11,495 bases of DNA from Deltaproteobacteria bacterium (GTDB lineage Bacteria > Desulfobacterota_B > Binatia > UBA9968). This document shows, piece after piece, positions 1 through 6,372 of the stretch; within the stretch, counting starts at the first letter, position 1, and each line of letters starts with the position of its first letter. A program made the translations under genes and the position numbers. The notes under the pieces are model-generated. The model saw only the letters and a list, made by a program, of their open reading frames with translations. It did not search any database and was not told the origin of the DNA. The stretch spans positions 1 through 11,495 of the forward strand of contig VBKY01000415.1 in assembly GCA_005879255.1 (NCBI GenBank). Direction: 5' to 3'.

Positions 1-1
1 G

Positions 2-1120
2 CCGCTCATTGCGGGGCGGCGCGTGGCTAACAACTCCCGTTGGGGACAACCGGACGGCGTTCTGGAGCTCTACCAAATGGGCAGCGAAGGCCCCCAGTGG
101 TGGCATAAATTCCCCGACCATGTCAGGGGTCTTCCACCAGGAGGCATTCTCGAGCGCTGCGAATCGACCAAGACCTGTCCGAAGATCGTTGAGACCTTTG
201 GGGGCGCCGAAGTGTTCGCCCTCAAGATGACGACCTCGTGGGTAGGCACGTCGGCCAACAACGATATTCCGCTGCCGAAAAACGTGCGCAGGTATTACCT
301 TCCGAGTTCGACGCACGGCGGCGGCAACGGCGCGACGACGGAAAATCCAGCGGACACCGGAGTTGGTTGTCCCGGCAACAACTGGGGCAGGGGCTCGTTA
401 CGGGCTAATCCAGTGCCGGCAACCGGGCTGGTAAACCGGCTGCGGAATGGCTTGCGCGACTGGTTGATGCACAACACGCTTCCGCCGCCAAGCCGGTGGC
501 CGACCTTGAAAGAAAAGACTCTGGTGGACCCGACCAAGGACGCGATGGGATTCCCAAGCGGAGTTCCGGGCATCCCGGACTCGATCTTCCTGCCAGAGAA
601 CTTCATCTTCCCTGTGCTCGATTACGACTGGGGTCCCGAGTACGATCACAGTGATGCGTTGGGTAACCCCACCAACGCCCCGCCCCCAATCAGGCACATC
701 ATCAAGATGAAGGTGCCGCGTGTGGATGCGGACGGAAACGAGTTGGGTGGAGTGCCGACCGTGCAGCGCGATGCGCCGCTAGCCACGTACTTAGGATGGA
801 ACATTACCGCCGGTCCCGGCGACGCTGAATACGACGAGAGACCATTCCACGCAGGCCAGGTGTGCAATTACATCGGTGGCATGGTGCCATTTTTCAAGAC
901 TAAAGCGCAGCGCCTAGCCGCAGGTGATCCGCGCCTGTCGCTAGAAGAGCGCTACGGCACGCACGCCGGTTATGTCGCTGCAGTGACTGCTGCCGCGAAC
1001 AACGCATTTGAGCAGGGTTATCTGCTCGCAGCAGACCGTGACGCCCTAATTGCGCAAGCGGTAGCGAGCGATGTTTGCAATCAGCTTGGCGATGGCGGCA
1101 TGTGCAATCCGGGACCGTGA
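2..1120 (+). CDS. Alpha/beta hydrolase domain protein (Abhydrolase_10 type), C-terminal part
   Basis: The frame is open to the left edge, so the gene starts outside the window; the GTG at 23 is only an internal valine. About 372 codons remain. The segments PQWWHKFPDHVRGLPPGG, EVFALKMTTSWVG and YYLPSSTHGGG, and a C-terminal part with AGDPRLSLEERYG followed by HAGYVAAVTAAA, are the pattern I recognise from the 'alpha/beta hydrolase domain-containing protein' family (PF20091). The His in STHGGG (codon at 314) is a plausible catalytic histidine. The nucleophile elbow and any signal peptide would lie upstream and cannot be seen. Substrate is unknown; members are putative esterases of undefined specificity. 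The gene ends in TGA, has a strong hairpin just downstream and is separated from the next gene by over 300 bases, so I see no functional link to the oxalate genes. Family assignment is from memory of sequence patterns. Confidence 0.75.
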   Translation, partial: PLIAGRRVANNSRWGQPDGVLELYQMGSEGPQWWHKFPDHVRGLPPGGILERCESTKTCPKIVETFGGAEVFALKMTTSWVGTSANNDIPLPKNVRRYYLPSSTHGGGNGATTENPADTGVGCPGNNWGRGSLRANPVPATGLVNRLRNGLRDWLMHNTLPPPSRWPTLKEKTLVDPTKDAMGFPSGVPGIPDSIFLPENFIFPVLDYDWGPEYDHSDALGNPTNAPPPIRHIIKMKVPRVDADGNELGGVPTVQRDAPLATYLGWNITAGPGDAEYDERPFHAGQVCNYIGGMVPFFKTKAQRLAAGDPRLSLEERYGTHAGYVAAVTAAANNAFEQGYLLAADRDALIAQAVASDVCNQLGDGGMCNPGP

Positions 1121-1136
1121 CCGCTATGAGGTTGCA

Positions 1137-1166
1137 GGGAGCACGTGTCGCGAGACGCGTGCTCCC
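1137..1166 (+). terminator. Hairpin after hydrolase gene, possible terminator
   Basis: Thirteen-base-pair stem, GGGAGCACGTGTC pairing with GACGCGTGCTCCC (one G-T wobble), closed by a GCGA tetraloop of the stable GNRA class. It starts 17 bases after the hydrolase stop codon, where a terminator is expected. The downstream sequence is ATAAAAGCG, so the U-tract of a canonical intrinsic terminator is missing. It could instead be an mRNA 3'-end stabiliser or a repeat unit. Confidence 0.5.
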
Positions 1167-1389
1167 ATAAAAGCGCGACCGACGGAAGGTGCCAACTCAA
1201 GATTGGCTATAGCAAGTGGTTAGCCCTCGCGCAGAGCTGGTAGCTGCGCCTAGCGGGCTCGTGTCCGCTGCACCGGTCAAACTTTGCCGCCGTCCGGGCT
1301 CCGTGGAACTTCGAGTTTTACGTGGGCATGCGCTTTGAGACTCGTGGACGAGCCGCCCAGGCATCCCTTATTTTGTTACAACTTGGCAC
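1167..1389. other. Intergenic region without recognisable gene
   Basis: About 220 bases between the hydrolase hairpin and the regulator promoter. No open frame with a ribosome binding site and no RNA gene that I can support. A short tRNA D-arm-like hairpin (GCGCAG / CTGCGC, about 1230-1250) is present but has no matching acceptor or T arm. Another small palindrome, CTCGT-GG-ACGAG, sits near 1340. Confidence 0.5.
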
Positions 1390-1418
1390 TTGACATCCCT
1401 TCCGGCCCTCGATAAAAG
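1390..1418 (+). promoter_or_regulatory. Sigma70-like promoter of the regulator-OOR operon
   Basis: A perfect -35 box TTGACA (1390-1395) is followed after exactly 17 bases by TAAAAG (1413-1418), matching TATAAT at four of six positions. Transcription would start near 1425, giving a leader of about 25 bases before the ATG at 1451. The position just upstream of the regulator and the overlap with the operator at 1418-1432 support it. Predicted by eye only. Confidence 0.6.
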
Positions 1419-1432
1419 GTGGTCTGACCACC
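1418..1432. promoter_or_regulatory. FadR/GntR-type operator (TGGT-N3-ACCA), likely autoregulatory
   Basis: Perfect inverted repeat GGTGGTC-T-GACCACC. Its core TGGTCTGACCA fits the TGGT-N3-ACCA half-site arrangement known for FadR-subfamily regulators such as PdhR, LldR and GlcC. It begins at the last base of the -10 box and covers the predicted transcription start, so bound regulator would block RNA polymerase. It lies 18 bases before the start codon of a FadR-type regulator, so autorepression and control of the whole OOR operon is the simplest reading (inference). Confidence 0.72.
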
Positions 1433-1450
1433 AGACAGCTGGACCCAGTG

Positions 1451-2191
1451 ATGCTTCACGCGATCAAGAAGACCAGAATTCACGAGGAAGTCTTCAGCCA
1501 GATCCATCAGCTGATCAAGGACGGCAGACTCAAGGCCCGGGATCAACTCCCCTCAGAGCGGGAGCTGGCCGAGACTTTCAAAGTCAGCCGGACCTCGGTT
1601 CGCGAGGCGCTGCGCGCTCTCGAAACCAGAGGGCTCATCATCAGTAGAACCGGCATGGGCAACTTCGTTGCCGATCTACCCGTCGATTCGCTAGTGGGTC
1701 CGCTTGCAAAAATGCTCATTGACGAAAAAGAAGCGCTGGCGGATGTCTTCGAGATGCGCAAGCTGATCGAGCCGCATATCGCCGCGCTGGCTGCCGAGCG
1801 CGCGACAGAGACAGACATCGCGCAGCTGAAAAGGATCGTCGCCAAACAAACAGAGGCGGTAAGCCGCGGCGAAACCGGAGTCGACGCGGACGCTGAATTG
1901 CACTTGTGCATCAGCCGCGCCACGCAAAACCAGGCGCTGCAGAAATTGGTTTCCGGTTTGATGGAAATGCTCAGCCGCAGTCGTGAAGAATCGTTGCAAA
2001 CGACGGAGCGGCGAAACGCATCGATTGAAACTCATCGTAAAATTATCGGCGCCATTGAAAAGCATGACCTAATCGAGGCGCGAAATGAAATGCTGCGGCA
2101 CATCGAGGAGGTCGAAGCGAGCGTTTTGCCGTCCAACCGCGTACAAAAAAGCGAGCGTAATGAGGTCACTAAAGAGAGGAGGATTTCATGA
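1451..2191 (+). CDS. FadR-subfamily GntR transcriptional regulator (FCD domain)
   Basis: A 246-residue repressor-type protein of normal length for the FadR subfamily. The N-terminal winged helix (about residues 5-75) carries the signature LPSERELAETFKVSRTSVRE, then ALRALETRGLI and the wing RTGMGNFV. The C-terminal FCD ligand domain (about 95-225) has the metal/ligand set D147-x3-H151 (DAELH), H195 and H217. Members sense small carboxylates (pyruvate, lactate, glycolate, fatty acyl-CoA); here an oxalate-related effector is an inference from context. The ATG at 1451 is preferred over the GTG one codon upstream; neither has a clear Shine-Dalgarno sequence. Its stop overlaps the start of the OOR gamma-delta gene (ATGA at 2188-2191), so the two are translationally coupled. 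A matching operator lies on its own promoter at 1418-1432. Confidence 0.92.
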   Translation: MLHAIKKTRIHEEVFSQIHQLIKDGRLKARDQLPSERELAETFKVSRTSVREALRALETRGLIISRTGMGNFVADLPVDSLVGPLAKMLIDEKEALADVFEMRKLIEPHIAALAAERATETDIAQLKRIVAKQTEAVSRGETGVDADAELHLCISRATQNQALQKLVSGLMEMLSRSREESLQTTERRNASIETHRKIIGAIEKHDLIEARNEMLRHIEEVEASVLPSNRVQKSERNEVTKERRIS

Positions 2192-3387
2192 TCAAACGCG
2201 TAGAAGTCAATTATCGAGGCATCTTTCAAAAGAACCTCGGTAAAAAGATCGGCAGCGACATCGTCATGATCGCCAGTCGCATGGGCCAGAAGGCCTTTTC
2301 CAACGGCCGATATAGTGATTCGCCGGAAAGAAATGGCATCCCCTGCAAGTATTTCGCTTTTGTTTCCCCGGATCTCGCCGAGGAGGAATTGGAAGCGGAG
2401 TGCGGCGCCAAGCTCGAGATCGACGAGGCCAACATCTCGGTCGTCCTGGACGACACGATGTGCAAAGGCGTCGAGCCCTGGGGATGGCACGGGATTCGTC
2501 CCATCAATGAAAGAGTCGTGAAGGACGGCTGCCTGCTGGTTTTTTCGAGAAAGACTCACGACGAGCTTCTAAAGTTCATCGGCAAAAAACCTTATAGCTA
2601 CCGTCTGGCGATTCTGGACGGAGACGCAAGCCTCGCCGGGCTCTGGGTCAACAAAGACGATCTCACTCACGAGCGTACACTCGGGGGCATCGCCGCCATC
2701 GACCCTAGCCTGATCAGCATCGAGGCCGTCGAGGCTTATCTGCTGGAAAAGACCAAGGACAAGCACCGAGCGGATGCGGCGCGCGCAGCGTACGAATCGC
2801 TGCGGCAAGAGGCCAAGCCGCCCAGAGTGAAGGTGGTAACTCCCAACGACGGAATCGTCTGGATGCATGAGATACCCGTGCTGCCCAAGTGGTTCGAGAT
2901 GCAAGAGGGAGCTGTGGTTCCGGCGGTCAAGCGCGGCTTCGAGATGGGCCCGAGAGGACAAACGAGAAACCCGGGCTTCAAGCGCGGCACTACCAAGACG
3001 CAGAGACCCGCGGTCAGGTTCGATCTCTGCACCAAGTGTACGCTCTGCTGGGCCGAATGCCCCGACGAGTGCTTCGACCCGACCACTGACGGCTTCTACG
3101 ATATTGATTACCAATACTGTGTGGGCTGCGGCAAATGTGCCCAGGTCTGTCCGGTCAAAGAATGCATCGTCATGGTGGATGAGCTTCGATTCGAGGACGA
3201 CTCGAGTCCGTGGGAGCATTGGAAGAAGGATTCTCAAGACTACATTCAGTGGGTAGAGGGCAAAAAAGGCAAAGACCGGGTTTCTTACCCCGTGGTCACC
3301 GGCAAGGGCATGACCGTGACTCAGGGAGAAGTGATGCCGGAAGGAAAGATCGTACCGGTGAGAAGAACCGAGGAGGTTGAAGTATGA
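2188..3387 (+). CDS. Oxalate oxidoreductase, fused gamma-delta subunit (two 4Fe-4S)
   Basis: A 399-residue subunit of a 2-oxoacid:ferredoxin oxidoreductase. The N-terminal part (about 1-190) is the gamma domain, beginning with VEVNYRGIFQKNLGKKIGSD. A delta-type bacterial ferredoxin domain (about 275-330) holds two 4Fe-4S motifs: C281, C284, C287, C291 (CTKCTLCWAEC) and C311, C314, C317, C321 (CVGCGKCAQVC). They would pass electrons from the ThDP site to an external ferredoxin. The gamma-delta fusion followed by alpha and beta is the order I recall for Moorella thermoacetica oxalate oxidoreductase. The protein is longer than the roughly 315 residues I recall there, with a linker at about 195-275 and a tail from about 330. 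The start is set by AGGAGG at 2177-2182, five bases before ATG. Its stop overlaps the alpha start (ATGA, 3384-3387). Confidence 0.88.
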   Translation: MIKRVEVNYRGIFQKNLGKKIGSDIVMIASRMGQKAFSNGRYSDSPERNGIPCKYFAFVSPDLAEEELEAECGAKLEIDEANISVVLDDTMCKGVEPWGWHGIRPINERVVKDGCLLVFSRKTHDELLKFIGKKPYSYRLAILDGDASLAGLWVNKDDLTHERTLGGIAAIDPSLISIEAVEAYLLEKTKDKHRADAARAAYESLRQEAKPPRVKVVTPNDGIVWMHEIPVLPKWFEMQEGAVVPAVKRGFEMGPRGQTRNPGFKRGTTKTQRPAVRFDLCTKCTLCWAECPDECFDPTTDGFYDIDYQYCVGCGKCAQVCPVKECIVMVDELRFEDDSSPWEHWKKDSQDYIQWVEGKKGKDRVSYPVVTGKGMTVTQGEVMPEGKIVPVRRTEEVEV

Positions 3388-4166
3388 GCGTCGCAATCGC
3401 AACAGCCAAATCAGATCAATCAGGTGGTGTCTACGAGCGGGAAGATCTCTTGAACGGCTGCCAGGCGGTCGCGCAAGGCGTGTGTCTCGCCGACGTGGAT
3501 GTGATCGCCGCTTATCCGATCCGTCCCTACACCGAGGTCATGGACGCGCTGTCCAAGCTGATCGCCGACGGGAAATTCGACGCCGAGTATATTATCGCTG
3601 ACAGCGAACATTCCCAGTTCGAGATCGTCAAGCACGCCAGTTCCGTAAACGCCCGCGCCTTCGGCGGATCGAGCGGCACGGGTTGGATGTACGGTATGGA
3701 AGCCCTTGTCGTTACCGCGACCGACCGTCTGCCGCCTCTTTTCGTGGTCGGCAACCGGGCTCTGGATGATCCGGGCGCCTTCGGCGTCGAGCACAACGAC
3801 GCGATGGCGGTCCGCGACATGGGTTGGCTGCTCTGCTGGGTCACCACGCCGCAGGAAGCGCTCGAGCACGTGTTGATCGGTTACCGCATCGCCGAGGACA
3901 AGAAAGTCAGAATGCCGATGGGACTGGCGATGGACGGCGCCTTTCTCACCCACTCGCAACACATGGTCAAAATCCCATCCGTGGAGGCGGCGAAGAAATT
4001 CCTGCCGCAATATGATCTCGCCGAGCGCCGGCTCCATCCCGACAACCCGATCTCGGTCGCGCCGCAAGCCAACGAGGATTGGGTCATGGAGATCCGCAGG
4101 CAAAACTGGGAAGCCGCGAAGCGGGCGCGCGGCGTCATCAAGGACCGCGCCTTACTATTTCGATGA
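3384..4166 (+). CDS. Oxalate oxidoreductase alpha subunit, N-terminal piece (frameshifted)
   Basis: N-terminal pyrimidine-binding part of the alpha subunit. The start is set by AGGAGG at 3371-3376 and the ATGA overlap with gamma-delta. Diagnostic residues: YPIRPYTE with Arg at 47, where pyruvate oxidoreductases have YPITP, and GNRALDDPGAF with R125, D128 and F133. As I recall, Moorella OOR uses Arg31, Arg109, Asp112 and Phe117 of alpha around oxalate; all four fall here at a constant offset of 16, strong support for oxalate as substrate. E75 (ADSEHSQFE) may be the cofactor-activating glutamate. The frame ends early at TGA 4164 after KDRALLFR. The natural continuation, PYYFDEFMTDDAEVV, lies in the +1 frame from 4150. 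The whole span 3384-4587 is 1204 bases, which is 401 codons plus one extra base, so a single inserted base fits. Confidence 0.88.
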   Translation: MSVAIATAKSDQSGGVYEREDLLNGCQAVAQGVCLADVDVIAAYPIRPYTEVMDALSKLIADGKFDAEYIIADSEHSQFEIVKHASSVNARAFGGSSGTGWMYGMEALVVTATDRLPPLFVVGNRALDDPGAFGVEHNDAMAVRDMGWLLCWVTTPQEALEHVLIGYRIAEDKKVRMPMGLAMDGAFLTHSQHMVKIPSVEAAKKFLPQYDLAERRLHPDNPISVAPQANEDWVMEIRRQNWEAAKRARGVIKDRALLFR

Positions 4167-4170
4167 GTTC

Positions 4171-4587
4171 ATGACCGACGACGCCGAAGTGGTCCTGATC
4201 GGTGTCGGCACGGTGGCGAGTCCGGCGCGCACGGCGGTCAGACGCTTGCGCGAGAAGGGACAGAAGGTCGGCTACGTGAACCTGCGCTGGTTTCGCCCCT
4301 TCCCGACGGTTGAGCTGCGCGAGTCCTTGAGCCGCTTTAAAGCGGTCGGCGTCGTCGACCGGGACTTCGCCCACGGCTCGCCTGACAATTGCGGCATCTT
4401 GATGCACGAAGTCCGATCCTGTCTGTATCCGGCGAAGAACCGGCCGGCAATCGTCAATTTCATGGGTGGGTTGGGCGGGCGCGATCTCTCGATCGCCGAC
4501 GCTCAGAAGATGTACGATATAACGCAACAGGCGGCCAAGAACGATTCCATGGATGAATTCGTCACCTGGATCGGCCTAAGAGAGTAA
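4171..4587 (+). CDS. Oxalate oxidoreductase alpha subunit, C-terminal piece (frameshifted)
   Basis: C-terminal domain II of the same alpha subunit. Homologous reading resumes at about 4150 (PYYFDEF) in the +1 frame relative to the upstream piece. It contains AEVVLIGVGTVASPARTAV, VGYVNLRWFRPFP and FMGGLGGRDLS, the usual transketolase-C-like elements of the family. The first ATG in this frame after the junction is 4171. No Shine-Dalgarno sequence precedes it, although every true start in this operon has AGGAGG, so independent translation is unlikely. The remainder is intact, with no stops before TAA at 4585-4587, and ends 18 bases before the beta start. Together the pieces give about 400 residues, close to the roughly 395 I recall for Moorella OOR alpha. 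A sequencing or assembly indel, a recent mutation, or much less likely a programmed +1 shift could explain the break. Confidence 0.8.
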   Translation: MTDDAEVVLIGVGTVASPARTAVRRLREKGQKVGYVNLRWFRPFPTVELRESLSRFKAVGVVDRDFAHGSPDNCGILMHEVRSCLYPAKNRPAIVNFMGGLGGRDLSIADAQKMYDITQQAAKNDSMDEFVTWIGLRE

Positions 4588-4605
4588 CGTTAGGAGGGAG
4601 CGATT

Positions 4606-5601
4606 ATGTCAACTGCACCGACAATCGATTACGAGAAGATCAAAGGCGTTCACAAAATTCCGTTGGAAGAGCTCTATACTTCCGGCCGTCGGACCTGCCA
4701 GGGCTGCGAGTCGGCGACGACGATGCGCGGCTTCATCAAGGTTGCGGGTCCGCGCTCGGTGGTCACGGGAGCAACCGGGTGCATGTACGTGGCCAACACT
4801 TCGTACATGACGACGCCCTGGATCGTGCCGTGGATGCACACCCAGCTCGGCGCCGGTGGCTCTTCGGCGGTGGGCATGGCAGCGGGCCTGCGGGCACTCA
4901 AACGCAAAGGTAAGATCAAAGACGAGAAGATCAACGTCATCAACTTCTCCGGCGATCTCGGCGCCGGCGACATGGGGATCGGCGGCATCTCCGCCGCGTT
5001 GCAGAGCGATTACGACTTGCTGATCATCATGTACGACAACGAATCGGCCGCCAATACCGATATCCAAGCAACAGGCTCGACGACTTACGGCGCGCAGACG
5101 ACCTTCACGCCTCCGGGGACCAAGCATCCGATCATGCAGAGGCGCTGGAAGAAAAACGTCGCCGGCATGCTCGCCGTTGGCCATCCGACCTGCCGTTACG
5201 TTGCCACCGCCTGCGCCACCTTTCCGCCCACGGATTATCTGAACAAGGTCCAAAAGGCGCTCGCCATCGGCGGCCCGACCTTCATCCACACCTACGATCC
5301 ATGTCCAAAAGGTTGGGACTATCATCCCCGCTACTCGAACGAGCTTGGCGAGTTGGGAATCAAATGCGGCATCTATCCGCTCTATGAGGTCGTGGACGGC
5401 AACGTCATTTACACCTGGGACGCGCGCAAGACGGGCAAGGGGCGCATTCCGGTCAAGGAGTTTATCTCCAAACAAGGGCGCTTCGATCATCTGAAAGAAG
5501 AACATTACGCGCATATTCAAAACATGGTCGATCAAATGTGGGAAGAATGGCAGATCCCCGGCGTGGCGCCGCTGCGGGGGATTCTGAAGGCTAGGATTTA
5601 G
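4606..5601 (+). CDS. Oxalate oxidoreductase beta subunit (ThDP-binding)
   Basis: A 331-residue beta subunit that binds ThDP and the proximal 4Fe-4S cluster. Cluster ligands are C31 and C34 (CQGC), C59 (ATGCMY) and C254 (KCGIYPLY); the 25-residue step from C34 to C59 equals that between Cys815 and Cys840 in Desulfovibrio africanus pyruvate:ferredoxin oxidoreductase as I recall it. The ThDP/Mg motif is SGDLGAGDMGIGG (115-127) ending in YDNESAANTD (143-152), the counterpart of GDGWAYDIGYGG...NTG. It pairs with alpha to cleave oxalate into CO2 and a ThDP-carboxyl intermediate and passes electrons to gamma-delta. The start is set by AGGAGG at 4592-4597, eight bases before ATG. It is the last gene of the operon, with a hairpin 52 bases downstream. 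Confidence 0.92.
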   Translation: MSTAPTIDYEKIKGVHKIPLEELYTSGRRTCQGCESATTMRGFIKVAGPRSVVTGATGCMYVANTSYMTTPWIVPWMHTQLGAGGSSAVGMAAGLRALKRKGKIKDEKINVINFSGDLGAGDMGIGGISAALQSDYDLLIIMYDNESAANTDIQATGSTTYGAQTTFTPPGTKHPIMQRRWKKNVAGMLAVGHPTCRYVATACATFPPTDYLNKVQKALAIGGPTFIHTYDPCPKGWDYHPRYSNELGELGIKCGIYPLYEVVDGNVIYTWDARKTGKGRIPVKEFISKQGRFDHLKEEHYAHIQNMVDQMWEEWQIPGVAPLRGILKARI

Positions 5602-5652
5602 GGAACGTGCTGGAATAAACTTTCCATTTCGGTCCTGCCACAGTGATTTCGC

Positions 5653-5686
5653 CTGACCTCCGCGGGCTTTGTCCCGCGGATGTCAG
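5653..5686 (+). terminator. Hairpin downstream of OOR operon, possible terminator
   Basis: Inverted repeat with 14-base arms, CTGACCTCCGCGGG and CCCGCGGATGTCAG (13 of 14 pairs), and a six-base loop CTTTGT. It begins 52 bases after the OOR beta stop, a fitting place for transcript termination or 3'-end protection. The next bases are TATTGCAAGG with no T-run, so it is not a classical intrinsic terminator. A second hairpin follows at 5731-5753. Confidence 0.45.
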
Positions 5687-5730
5687 TATTGCAAGGATTG
5701 TTTCCGCCGCCTGAACTCCGGCGCATTTAT

Positions 5731-5753
5731 TCGCGACGCTTTTAGTGTCGCGA
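5731..5753. repeat. Small palindrome (TCGCGACGC / GTGTCGCGA)
   Basis: Nine-base arms (one G-T pair) around a TTTTA loop. It is one of several palindromes in the gap after the OOR operon. It may be a second weak terminator or a repeat unit; no function can be assigned. Confidence 0.4.
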
Positions 5754-5795
5754 CCGAGAGCTGCGTTAAATAATTTCGTTGCGTTTCTTGGCGTC

Positions 5796-5815
5796 ATACC
5801 GGTGAAAACCGGTAT
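5796..5815. repeat. REP-like palindrome, ATACCGGT-GAAA-ACCGGTAT
   Basis: Perfect eight-base arms with a GAAA loop, preceded by CGTC and followed by CCAATG. The layout is the same as the widespread intergenic family CGTCATTCCCGCGAAAGCGGGAATCC found in many proteobacterial genomes (family known to me; this copy differs in the stem). It is probably a dispersed repeat copy. Confidence 0.6.
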
Positions 5816-5916
5816 CCAATGTTTTCGAAGTTCTTGGATTTCGGCACGGAAATGACGATTTAATTAGGACGCCAACGTCTGACTCACCACATATTCATCG
5901 GCCTGAGAAGACCGGA

Positions 5917-6047
5917 TAGTGGTTCAGTCTGGGAAAGATCTCTCACTTTGTTCGAGATGACACATGGCTTAAGTAGTTGTCATTCCGAGCAAAGCGAGGA
6001 ATCTTTCTCGATTTTAAGAATCATGGTGGGTTAAAAATGAACCACTA
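5917..6047. mobile_element. MITE-like nested palindromic element, 131 bp
   Basis: The outer ends are perfect 10-base inverted repeats, TAGTGGTTCA (5917-5926) and TGAACCACTA (6038-6047). Inside are 30-base inverted arms at 5933-5962 and 5978-6007 that match at 24 of 30 positions when one is reversed. The second arm contains TGTCATTCCGAGCAAAGCGA, a motif I know as a common dispersed repeat in environmental genomes. There is no coding capacity. Structure and size fit a non-autonomous palindromic element. No obvious target-site duplication was found. Confidence 0.5.
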
Positions 6048-6372
6048 CCGAAGACCGACTGAAAGCTTGAGCACAAGCGCGAGATTCTGTATCCTAAGAA
6101 AAAGCTGCGGAGACTCCAAGCATCGGCGAGTAAACTAACGGGTAGACCAAACGTTTCAGACCCAAATCTGACGATTAAACCGCTCGATTTTTGTCTCAGC
6201 TCTTTACAGAGAATTTATCACGCACTGAGTTAGAGCGCTGATTTACGAACGCGTCGGCAAAGCGACAATTAATTAATATGCCTTTGCCACGGCCGATCGT
6301 GGTGAATATCTCTATCGACTTCAAACGCGCGCCAAGAATTTTTACCGAGCAACCAGCCAAAACGAGGTACCC

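Larger units (their letters stand above)
5602..6372. other. 771-base intergenic region rich in palindromes
   Basis: This gap separates the OOR operon from the ThDP enzyme. No credible gene: frames are short and have no ribosome binding site. It holds the four inverted repeats listed separately. The AT-rich stretch at about 6267-6279 is the most likely place for a promoter of the next gene, but no clean -35/-10 pair is visible. A 5-base-arm palindrome, CCACG-N6-CGTGG, at 6287-6302 is a weak operator candidate. No TGGT-N3-ACCA site was found here, so the upstream regulator may not control the second cluster. Confidence 0.6.

Noticed and set aside
1225..1310. tRNA-like segment with a D-arm-like hairpin
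   Set aside because: No acceptor stem, anticodon arm or GGTTCGAATCC-type T arm could be assembled.
1448..1450. GTG as start of the regulator
   Set aside because: It only adds one residue to the ATG at 1451; ATG is preferred, though the choice cannot be settled by a ribosome binding site.
4012..4170. ATG at 4012 as the start of an independent C-terminal protein
   Set aside because: The translated residues up to about 4149 are an out-of-frame reading of the upstream alpha piece (Ser/Arg-rich, no homology); real homology in this frame begins at 4150.
4609..5535. A 308-codon minus-strand open frame opposite OOR beta
   Set aside because: It is antisense to a strongly conserved gene, with low-complexity composition and no domain signature.
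6287..6302. CCACG-N6-CGTGG as an operator for the ThDP gene
   Set aside because: Arms are only five bases, no matching regulator is adjacent and no promoter is clear around it.
5591..6372. CRISPR array or small gene in the palindrome-rich gap
   Set aside because: The palindromes are unlike each other, are not regularly spaced and show no direct-repeat/spacer pattern; no frame has a ribosome binding site.
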